Source: Cercis canadensis
Taxonomy: Eukaryota > Streptophyta > Magnoliopsida > Fabales > Fabaceae
Length of the DNA: 64,000 nucleotides
NCBI GenBank assembly: GCA_003255065.1
Contig: QAOA01003782.1
Location: 296,626 to 360,625 of the forward strand
Reading direction: 5' to 3'
In this document: piece after piece, positions 14,516 through 25,267 of the stretch
Layout: the number at the start of each line of letters is the position of its first letter
Position numbering within the stretch: the stretch's first letter is position 1
Position numbers and translations under genes: made by a program
The notes under the pieces: generated by a model
Told to the model about the DNA's origin: nothing
The model's input: the letters and a program-made list of their open reading frames with translations, nothing else
Database searches by the model: none

Positions 14516-17500
14516 TGTTATGGGACATTTTTTCTGGCCCGGGACCCTATTTCGGATCGTCCCTGTATCTGACTCGGATATTTTTGTTGGGTTTCACTGT
14601 ATTTGAGAAGGAACTGTTTGCTGTGGGACATTGTATCTTGCTCGGGACCCTGTTTCGGTTCGTCCCTGTATCTGACTCGGATTTTTTTCTTGGGTTTCAC
14701 AATATTCGGGAAGGGATTGTTTTCTAGTGGGTTATTGTATTTGTCCCGGGACCATGTTTCGGCTCGTCCCTGTATCTGACTCAGATATTTTTCTTGGGTT
14801 TCACTGTATTAGGGAAGGGACTGTTTTCTGGTAGGTCATTGTTACTAGCCCGGGACCCTGTTTCGGTTCGTCCATGTATCTAACTCAGAAATTTTTGTTG
14901 GGTTTAACTGTATTTGAGAAGGAACTGTTTGCTGTGGGACATTGTATCTGGCCCGAGACCCTATTTCGGTTCGTCCCTTTATCTTACTCAGATTTTTTTT
15001 TTTGGGTTTCACTATATTTGGGAAGGGATTGATTTCTGGTGGGTCATTGTATTTGTCCCGGGACCATGTGTCAGTTCGTCCCTGTATCTGACTCGAATAT
15101 TTTTCTTGGGTTTCACTGTATGGGAAGGGATTATTTTCTGGTTGGTCATTGTATATGTCTCGGGACCATGTTTTGGTTCGTCCTTGTATCTGACTCAGAT
15201 ATTTTTCTTGGGTTTCACTATATTTGGGAAGGGACTTTTTTCTGGTAGGTCATTGTTTCTGGCCCGGGACCCTGTTTCGGTTCGTCCCTGTATCTAACTC
15301 AAAAATTTTGTTTGGTTTCACTGTATTTGAGAAAGAACTGTTTGCTGTGGGACATTGTTTCTGGCCCGGTACACTATTTCGTTTCGTCCCTGTATCTGAC
15401 TCGGTTATCATTCTTGGGTTTAACAGTATTTGAGAAGGAACTGTTTGCTGTGGGACACTATATCTGGCCCGGGACCCTATTTCGGTTCCTCCCTATATCT
15501 TACTTAGATTTTTTTCTTGGGTTTCACTATACTAGGGAAGGGATTTATTTCTGGTGGGTCATTGTATTTGTCCGGGGACCATGTTTCGGTTCGTCACTGT
15601 ATCTGACTCAGATATTTTTCTTGGGTTTCACTGTATTTGGGAAGGGACTTTTTTCTAGTAGGACAATATTTCTGGCCCGGGACCCTATTTCGGTTCGTCC
15701 CTGTATTTGACTCGGATTTTTTTCTTGGGTTTCACTATATTTGGGAAGGGATTTTTTTCTGGTGGGTCATTGTATTTGTCTCGGGACCATGTTACGGTTC
15801 GTCCCTGTATCTGACTCAGATTTTTTTCTTGGGTTTCACTGTATTTGGGAAGGGACTGTTTTCTAGTAGGTCATTGTTTCTGGCCCGGGACCCTATTTCG
15901 GTTCGTCCCTGTATCTAACTCAGATATTTTTGTTGGGTTTCACTGTATTTCAGAAAGAACTGTTTGCTGTGGGAAATTGTTTCTAGCCCGGCACACTATT
16001 TCATTTCCTCCCTGTATCTGAATCGGATATCTTTCTTGGGTTTAACTGTATTTGAGAAGGAATTTTTTGCTGTGGGACATTGTATCTGGGCCGGGACCCT
16101 ATTTCGGTTCGTCCCTGTATCTGACTCGGATATCTTTCTTGGGTTTAACGGTATTTGAGAAGGAACTGTTTGTTGCGGGACATTGTATCTGGCCCGGTAC
16201 CCTGTTTCGGTTCGTCCCTGTATCTGACTCGGATATTTTTTCTTGGGTTTCACTATATTTGGGAAGGGATTATTTTCTGGTTGGTCATTGTATTTGTCTC
16301 GGGACCATGTTTCGGTTCGTCCTTGTATCTGACTCAGATATTTTTCTTGGGTTTCACTATATTTGGAAAGGGACTTTTTTCTGGTAGGTCATTGTTTCTG
16401 GCCCGGGACCCTGTTTCGGTTCGTCCCTGTATCTAACTCAGAAATTTTTGTTTGGTTTCACTGTATTTGAGAAAGAACTGTTTGCTGTGGGACATTGTTT
16501 CTGGCCCGGTACACTATTTCGTTTCGTCCCTGTATCTTACTCGGTTACCATTCATGGTTTTAACAGTATTTGAGAAGGAACTGTTTGCTGTGGGACATTA
16601 TATCTGGCCCGGGACCCTATTTCGGTTCGTCCCTATATCTTACTCAGATTTTTTTCTTGGGTTTCACTATACTAGGGAAGGGATTTATTTCTGGTGGGTC
16701 ATTGTATTTGTCCGGGGACCATGTTTCGGTTCGTCACTGTATCTGACTCAGATATTTTTCTTGGGTTTCACTGTATTTGGGAAGGGACTGTTTTCTGGTA
16801 GGTCATTGTATTTGTCCCGGGACCATGTTTCGGTACGTCCCTGTATCTGACTCAGAAAGTTTTCTTGGGTTTCACTGTATTTGGGAAGGGACCATTTTCT
16901 GGTAGGTCATTGTTTCTGGCCCGGGACCCTGTTTCGTTTCGTCCCTGTATCTGACTCGAATATCTTTCTTGGGTTTAACTGTATTTGAGAAGGAACTGTT
17001 TGCTGTGAGACATTGTATCTGGCCCGGGACCCTATTTCGGTTCGTCCCTGTATTTGACTCGAATTTTTTTCTTGGGTTTCACTATATTTGGGAAGGGATT
17101 ATTTTCTGGTTGGTCATTGTATATGTCTCGGGACTATGTTTTGGTTCGTCCTTGTATCTGACTCAGATATTTTTCTTGGGTTTCACTATATTTGGGAAGG
17201 GACTTTTTTCTGGTAGGTCATTGTTTCTGGCCCGGGACCCTGTTTCGGTTCGTCCCTGTATCTAACTCAAAAATTTTGTTTGGTTTCACTGTATTTGAGA
17301 AAGAACTGTTTGCTGTGGGACATTGTTTCTGGCCCGGTACACTATTTCGTTTCGTCCCTGTATCTGACTCGGTTATCATTCTTGGGTTTAACAGTATTTG
17401 AGAAGGAACTGTTTGCTGTGGGACACTATATCTGGCCCGGGACCCTATTTCGGTTCGTCCCTATATCTTACTTAGATTTTTTTCTTGGGTTTCACTATAC
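14516..17500 (+). repeat. Satellite with a ~0.35-0.45-kb block repeated three times
   Basis: Ordinary satellite in which one block recurs at about 15,180-15,640, 16,320-16,780 and 17,148-17,500 (offsets 1,140 and 828 bp, near 11 and 8 monomers). The block is recognisable by a CCCGGTACACTATTTCG monomer followed by TTATCATTC or TTACCATTC. The third copy stops abruptly at 17,500 after TTCACTATAC, where non-satellite DNA begins. Confidence 0.85.
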
Positions 17501-17888
17501 AATGCTCTGGTCCAATAGGCAGCCCTAAGGAAAGGAATCAGTCAATGTTGGGTGGAGTGCTGGGCGGAGCAGAAAATCTGGACTGCTTGCACGCGAATTT
17601 CAGTTGTCCAGACGCGAGAATCAGCTTCTGGGCTCTTCATATGAAATGTGGCATTTTCTGTCAGCTTTCCAACGAAACTGGAATCACATCAATCGGACAT
17701 CTATAGAAAAAGATATGGTGAAAAATGTAAGCAGTGCCAGAATTTAACAGTTAAGCAATTTAAAATCTACAAACACCAACAAGTCCAAATCCACAAAACA
17801 TGTCTAAAAGCCATAAAAATAACTAGAAACACACACACTAAAAGACTAAGTATAAGACAAACAAATACTATAAAATAATGTGTTATCA
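17501..17888 (-). mobile_element. Truncated LTR, related to but distinct from the other LTRs in the window
   Basis: A 388-bp non-satellite island. Read on the minus strand it begins at 17,888 with TGATAACACATT, resembling the TGATGAACACAC start of the complete LTRs. It then shares the exact 15-mer ATACTTAGTCTTTTA (17,839-17,853) at about the same distance from the end as in the solo LTR (29,458-29,472). Further in, both contain a GTTGGAAAGCTGA segment. The rest differs, so I read it as the first ~390 bp of an LTR from a related gypsy family. The other end (17,501) is ragged: no CA-type terminus and no matching 5-bp target duplication. The open frames in it are short and unconvincing. Confidence 0.6.
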
Positions 17889-20800
17889 GTCATTGTATTT
17901 GTCCCGAGACCATGTTTCGGTTCGTCGCTGTATTTCACTCAGATATTTTTCTTGGGTTTCACTGTATTTGGGAAGGGACTGTTTTCTTGTAGGTCAATGT
18001 TTTTGGCCCGGCACCCTGTTTCGGTTTGTCCCTGTATCTAACTTGGATATTTTTCTTGGGTTTCACTGTATTTGAGAAGGAACTGTTTGCTGTGTGACAT
18101 TGCTTCTGGCCCAGGACCCTGTTTCATTTCGTCCATGTATCTGACTCGGATATTTTTCTTAGGTTTCACTGTGTTTGAGAAGAAACTGTTTGCTGTGGGA
18201 CATTGTATCTGGCCCGGGACCGTGTTTCGGTTCGTCCCTGTACATGACTCGGATTTTTTTCTTGGGTTTCACTATATTTGGGAAGGGATTGTTTCCTGGT
18301 GAAAGAATGTTTCTGGCCTGGGATCCGGTTTTGGTTCGTCTCTGTATCTTTTTCAGATATTTTTCTTAGGTTTCACTGTATTTGGGAAGGATCTTTTTCC
18401 TGGTAGGTCATTGTTTCTGGCCTGGGACCCTCCTTCGGTTCGTCCCTGTTTCTGAGTCGGAAATTTTTCTTTGGTTTCACTGTATTTGAGAAGGAACTGT
18501 TTGCTGTGGGACATTGTATCTGGCCCGGGACCCTGTTTCGGTTCCTCCCTTTATCTGACTCGGATATTTTTCTTGGGTTTCACAATTTTTGGGAAGGGAT
18601 TATTTTTTGGTGGGTCATTGTATTTGTCCCGGGACCATGTTTCGGTTTGTCCTTGTATCTGACTCAGATATTTTTCTTTGGTTTCACTATATTTGGGAAG
18701 GGACTATTTTCTGGTAAGTCATTATTTCTGGCCCGGGACCCTGTTTCAGTTCGTCCCTGTATCTAACTCGGATATTTTTCTTGGGTTTCAATTTATTTGA
18801 GAAGGAACTGTTTGCTATGGGACATTTTTTCTGGCCCGAGACCCTGTTTCGGTTCGTCCCTGTATCTGACTCGGATATTTTTGTTGGGTTTCACTGTATT
18901 TGAGAAGGAACTGTTTGCTGTGGGACATTGTATCTGGCCCGAGACCTTATTTCGGTTAGTCCCTGTATCTGACTCGGATTTTTTTTCTTGGGTTTCACTA
19001 TATTTGGGAATGGATTGATTTCTAGTGGGTCATTGTATTTATCTCGGGACCATGTTTCGGTTCGTCCCTGTATCTGACTCAGATATTTTTCTTGGGTTTC
19101 ACTGTATTTGGGAAGGGACTGTTTTCTGGTAGGTCATTGTTTCTGGCCCGGGATCCTGTTTCGGTTCGTCCCTGTATCTAACTCATAAATTTTTGTTGGG
19201 TTTCACTGTATTTGAGAAAGAACTGTTTGCTGTGTGACATTGTTTCTGGCCCGGGACACTGTTTCATTTCGTCCCTGTATCTGACTCGGATATCTTTCTT
19301 GGATTTAACTGTATTTGACAAGGAACTGTTTGCTATGGGACATTTTTTCTGGCCCGGGACCCTGTTTCGGTTCGTTCCTGTATCTGACTCGGATATTTTT
19401 GTTGGGTTTCACGGTATTTGAGAAAGAACTGTTTACTGTGGGACATTGTATCTGGCCCGGGACCCTGTTTCGGTTAGTCCCTATATCTGAGTCGGATTTT
19501 TTTTTTGGGTTTCACAATATTCGGGAAGGGATTGTTTTCTAGTGGGTCATTGTATTTGTCCCGGGACCATGTTTCGGTTCGTCCCTGTATCTGACTCAGA
19601 TATTTTTCTTGGGTTTCACTGTATTTGGGAAGGGACTGTTTTCTGGTAGGTCATTGTTTCTGGCCCGGGACCCTGTTTCGGTTCGTCCCTGTATCTAACT
19701 CAGAAATTTTTGTTGGGTTTCACTGTATTTGAGAAAGAACTGTTTGCTGTGTGATATTGTTTCTGGCCCGGGACACTGTTTCGTTTCGTCCCTGTATCTG
19801 ACTCGGATATCTTTCTTGGGTTTAACAGTATTTGAGAAGGAACTGTTTGCTGTGGGACATTGTATCTGGCTCAGGACCTTATTTCTGTTCGTCCCTTTAT
19901 CTGACTCCAATTTTTTTCTTGGGTCTCACTATATTTGGGAAGGGATTGATTTCTGGTGGGTCAGTGTATTTGTCCCGGGACCATGTTTCGGTTCGTCCCT
20001 GTATCTGACTCAGATATTTTTTTTGGGTTTCACTGTATTTGGCAAGAGACTATTTTCTGGTAGGTCATTCTTTCTGGCCCGGGACCCTGTTTCGGTTCGT
20101 CCCTGTATTTAACTCGGATATTTTTCTTGGGTTTCACTGTATTTGAGAAGGAACTGTTTGCTGTGGGACATTGTTTCTTGCCCGGGACCCTGTTTCGGTT
20201 CGTCCCTGTATCTGACTCGGATATTTTTATTGGGTTTCACTGTATTTTCGAAGGGACTGTTTGCTGGTGGGTCATTGTAGCTGGCTCGGGACCCTGTTTC
20301 GGTTCATCCCTGTATCTGACACGGATATTTTTCATGGGTTTAACTGTATTTGAGAAGGAACTGTTTGCTGGTAGGTCATTGTATCTGGACAGAAACCTGT
20401 TTCGGTTCGTCCCTTTATCTGACTCAGAATTTTTTCTTGGGTTTCACTGTATCAGGGAAGGGTTTGTTTCCTGGTGAAAGAATATTTCTGGCCTGGGATC
20501 CGGTTTCGGTTCGTCTCTGTATCTGGTTCAGATATTTTTCTTAGGTTTCATTGTATTTGGGAAGGATCTTTTTCCTTGTAGGTCATTGTTTCTGGCCCGG
20601 GACCCTCCTTCGATTCGTCCCTGTTTCTGAGTCGGATATTTTTCTTTGGTTTCACTGTATTTGAGAAGGAACTGTTTGCTGTGGGACATTGTATCTGGCC
20701 CGGGACCCTGTTTCGGTTCGTCTCTGTATCTAATTCGGATATTTTTGTTGGGTTTCACTGTATTTTCGAAGGGACTGTTTGCTGGTGGGTGATTGTAGCT

Positions 20801-21506
20801 GGCCCGGGACCCTGTGTCGGTTCGTCCCTGTATCTGACACGGATATTTTTTATGGGTTTAATTGTATTTGAGAAGGAACTGTTTGCTGGTGGGTCATTAT
20901 ATCTGGCCCGGAAACCTGTTTCGGTTCGTCCCTATATCTGACTCAAAATTTTTTCTTGGGTTTCACTGTATCTGGGAAGGGTTTCTTTCCTTGTGAAAGA
21001 ATGTTTCTGGCCTGGGATCCGGTTTCGGTTCGTCTCTGTATCTGGTTCAGATATTTTTCTTAGGTTTCACTGTATTTGGGAAGGATCTTTTTCCTGGTAG
21101 GTCATTGTAGCTGGCCCGGGACCCTCCTTCGATTCGTCCCTGTTTCTAAGTCGGATATTTTTCTTTGGTTTCACTGTATTTGAGAAGGAACTGTTTGCTG
21201 TGGGACAATGAATCTGGCCCGGGACCCTCTTTCGGTTCGTCCCATTATCTGACTCGGATATTTTTCTTAGGTTTCACTATATTTGGGAAGGGATTGTTTT
21301 CTGGTGGGTCATTGTATTTGTCCCGGGACCATGTTTCGGTTCGTCCTTGTATCTGACTCAGATATTTTTCTTGGGTTTCACTATATTCGGGAAGGGACTA
21401 TTTTCTGGTAGGTCATTATTTCTGGCCCGGGACCTTGTTTCGGTTCGTCCCTGTAGCTAACTCGGATATTTTTCTTTTGTTTCACTGTATTTGAGAAGGA
21501 ACTGTT
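17889..21506 (+). repeat. Satellite, long duplicated tract, shortened copy
   Basis: Partner of 9,243-14,515. Satellite restarts at 17,889 immediately after the LTR terminus and tracks 9,243 onwards at a constant offset of 8,646 bp until about 20,227. It then switches to an offset of 6,991 bp, matching 13,237 onwards, until about 21,506. The switch falls within a monomer at a homologous position, so the copy lacks 16 monomers in phase. Differences from the partner are scattered single bases. Confidence 0.85.
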
Positions 21507-23643
21507 TGCTGTGGGACATTGTTTCTGGCCCGGGACCCTATTTCGGTTCGTCCCTTTATCTGACACGAATTTTTTTCTTGGGTTTCACTATATTTGGGAA
21601 GGGATTGATTTCTGGTGGGTCATTGTATTTGTCCCGGGACCATGTTTCGGTTTGTCCCTGTATGTGACTAAGATATTTTTCTTGGGTTTCACTGTATTTG
21701 GGAAGGGACTGTTTTCTGGTAGGTCATTGTTTCTGGCCCGGGACCCTGTTTCGGTTTGTCCCTGTATCTGACTCGGATATTTTTCATGGGTTTAACTGTA
21801 TTTGAGAAGGAACTGTTTGCTGGTAGGTCATTGTATCTGGACGGAAACCTGTTTCGGTTCGTCCTTGTTTCTGACTCAGAATTTTTTCTTTGGTTTCACT
21901 GTATCAGGGAAGGGTTTGTTTCCTGGTGAAAGAAAGTTTCTGGCCTGGGATCCGGTTTCGGTTCGTCTCTGTATCTGGTTCAGATATTTTTCTTAGGTTT
22001 CACTGTATTTGGGAAGGATCTTTTTCCTGGTAGGTCATTGTTTCTGGCCCGGGACCCTCATTCGATTCGTCCCTGTTTCTGAGTCGGATATTTTTCTTTG
22101 GTTTCACTGTATTTGAGAAGGAACTGTTTGCTGTCGGACATTGTATCTGTCCTGGGACCCTGTTTCGGTTCGTCCTTGTTTCTAACACGGATATTTTTCA
22201 TGGGTTTCACTATATTTGGGAAGGGACTGTTTTCTGGTGGGTCATTGTATTTGGCCCGGGACCCTGTTTCGGTTCGTCCCTATATCTGACTCATATATTT
22301 TTCTTAGGTTTAACTGTATTTAGGTATGGACTGTTTCATGGTTGGTCAATGTATCTGACCCAAGACCCTGTTTCGGTTCGTCTCTGTATCTAACTCGGAT
22401 ATTTTCTTTGGTTTCACTGTATTTTTGAAGGGACTGTTTGCTGGTGGGTCATTGTAGCTGGCCCGGGACCCTGTGTCGGTTCGTCCCTGTATCTGACACG
22501 GATATTTTTCATGGGTTTAACTGTATTTGAGAAGGAACTGTTTGCTGGTGGGTCATTGTATCTGGCCCGGAAACCTGTTTCGGTTCGTCCCTGTATCTGA
22601 CTCGAATTTTTTTCTTGGGTTTTACTATATTTGGAAAGGGATTGTTTTCTAGTAGGTCATTGTATTTGTCCCGGGACCATGTTTCGGTTCGTCCCTGTAT
22701 CTGACTCAAATATTTTTCTTGTGTTTCACTGTATTTGAGAAAGAACTGTTTGCTGTGGGACATTCTTTCTAGCACGGGACATTGTTTCGTTTCGTCCCTG
22801 TTTCTGACTCGAATATCTTTCTTGGGTTTAACTTTATTTGAGAAGGAACTGTTTGCTGTGGGACATTGTTTTTGGCCCGGGACCCTATTTCGGTTCGTCC
22901 CTTTATCTGACACGAATTTTTTTCTTGGGTTTTACTATATTTGGGAAGGGATTGATTTCTGGTGGGTCATTGTATTTGTCCCGGGACCATGTTTCGAATC
23001 GTCCCTGTATCTGACTAAGATATTTTTCTTGGGTTTCACTGTATTTTCGAAGGGACTGTTTGCTGGTGGGTCATTGTAGCTGGCCCGGGACCCTGTGTCG
23101 GTTCGTCCCTGTATCTGACACGGATATTTTTCATGGGTTTAATTGTATTTGAGAAGGAATTGTTTGCTGGTGGGTCATTGTATATGGCCCGGAAACCTGT
23201 TTCGGTTCGTCCCTATATCTGACTCAGAATTTATTCTCGGGTTTCACTGTATCTAGGAAGGGTTTGTTTCCTGGTGAAAGAATGTTTCTGGCCTGGGATC
23301 CGGTTTCGGTTCGTCTCTGTATCTGGTTCAGATATTTTTCTTAGGTTTCACTGTATTTGGGAAGGATCTTTTTCCTGGTAGGTCATTGTTTCTGGCCCGG
23401 GACCCTCATTCGATTCGTCCCTGTTTCTGAGTCGGATATTTTTCTTTGGTTTCACTGTATTTGAGAAGGAACTGTTTGCTGTGGGACATTGTTTCTGGCC
23501 CGGGACCCTGTTTCGGTTCGTCTCTGTATCTAATTCGGATATTTTTGTTGGGTTTCACTGTATTTTCGAAGGGACTGTTTGCTGGTGGGTCATTGTATCT
23601 GGCCCGGGACCCTGTGTCGGTTCGTCCCTGTATCTGACACGGA

Positions 23644-23733
23644 TATTTTTCATGGGTTTAATTGTATTTGAGAAGGAATTGTTTGCTGTATTTTTCATGG
23701 GTTTAATTGTATTTGAGAAGGAATTGTTTGCTG
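23644..23733 (+). repeat. 45-bp sub-monomer tandem duplication
   Basis: A 45-bp segment starting TATTTTTCATGGG and ending TTTGCTG occurs twice back to back (23,644-23,688 and 23,689-23,733). This is less than half a monomer, so it breaks the 104-bp register locally. Confidence 0.9.
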
Positions 23734-24647
23734 GTGAGTCATTGTATTTGGCACGGAAACCTGTTTCGGTTTGTCCCTATATCTGACTCAGAATTTATTC
23801 TTGGGTTTCACTGTATCTAGGAAGGGTTTGTTTCCTGGTGAAAGAATGTTTCTGGCATGGGATCCGGTTTCGGTTCGTCTCTGTATCTGGTTCAGATATT
23901 TTTTTTAGGTTTCACTGTATTTGGGAAGGATCTTTTTCCTTGTAGGTCATTGTTTCTGGCCCGGGACTCTCCTTCGGTTCGTCCCTGTTTCTGAGTCGGA
24001 TATTTTTCTCTGGTTTCACTGTATTTGAGAAGGAACTGTTTGCTGTCGGACATTGTATCTGTCCTGGGACCCTGTTTCGGTTCGTACTTGTTTCTAACAC
24101 GGATTTTTTTCTTGGGTTTCACTATATTTGGGAAGGGACTGTTTTCTGGTGGGTCATTGTATTTGGCCCGGGACCCTGTTTCGGTTCGTCCAAATATCTG
24201 ACTCAGATATTTTTCTTAGGTTTAACTGTATTTAGGTATGGACTGTTTCATGGTTGGTCATTGTATCTGACCCAAGACCCTGTTTCGGCTCATCTCTGTA
24301 TCTAACTCGGATATTTTCTTTGGGTTTCACTGTATTTTCGAAGGGACTGTTTGCTGGTGGGTCATTGTAGCTGGCCCGGGACCCTGTGTCGGTTCGTCCC
24401 TATATCTGACACGGATATTTTTCATGGGTTTATTTGTATTTGAGAAGGAACTGTTTGCTGGTGGGTCATTGTGTCTGGCCCGGAAACCTGTTTCGATTCG
24501 TCCCTGTATCTGACTCGAATTTTTTTCTTGGGTTTTACTATATTTGGAAAGGGATTGTTTTCTAGTAGGTCATTGTATTTATCCCGGGACCATGTTTCGG
24601 TTCGTCCCTGTATCTGACTCAAATATTTTTCTTGGGTTTCACTGTAT

Positions 24648-25267
24648 TTGAGAAAGAACTGTTTGCTGTGGGACATTCTTTCTGGCCCGGGACATTGTTT
24701 CGTTTCGTCCCTGTATCTGACTCGAATATCTTTCTTGGGTTTAACTATATTTGAGAAGGAACTGTTTGCTGTGGGACATTGTTTTTGGCCCGGGACCCTA
24801 TTTCGATTCGTCCCTTTATCTGACACGAATTTTTTTCTTGGGTTTCACTATATTTGGGAAGGGATTGATTTCTGGTGGGTCATTGTATTTGTCCCGGGAC
24901 CATGTTTCGGTTCGTCCCTGTATCTGACTCAGATATTTTTCTTGGGTTTCACTGTATTTGAGAAAGAACTGTTTGCTGTGGGACATTCTTTCTGGCCCGG
25001 GACATTGTTTCGTTTCGTCCCTGTATCTGACTCGAATATCTTTCTTGGGTTTAACTATATTTGAGAAGGAACTGTTTGCTGTGGGACATTGTTTCTGGCC
25101 CGGGACCCTATTTCGGTTCGTCCCTTTATCTGACACGAATTTTTTTCTTGGGTTTCACTATATTTCGGAAGGGATTGATTTCTGGTGGGTCATTGTATTT
25201 GTCCCGGGACCATGTTTCGAATCGTCCCTGTATCTGACTAAGATATTTTTCTTGGGTTTCACTGTAT
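24648..25267 (+). repeat. Two near-identical 310-bp (3-monomer) tandem copies
   Basis: Positions 24,648-24,957 and 24,958-25,267 are nearly identical three-monomer units with only a few single-base differences. Both carry the marker GGACATTCTTTCTGG. The corresponding region near 22,735 has one copy, so this looks like a recent local amplification. Confidence 0.88.

Noticed and set aside
17648-17878. 76-codon frame within the 17.5-kb island
   Set aside because: It lies in a truncated LTR read on its non-element strand, runs out of the LTR edge, and has no recognisable domain.
17501-17888. MITE or SINE insertion at 17.5 kb
   Set aside because: No terminal inverted repeat, no target duplication and no pol III box or tail were seen. 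One end matches an LTR terminus instead.
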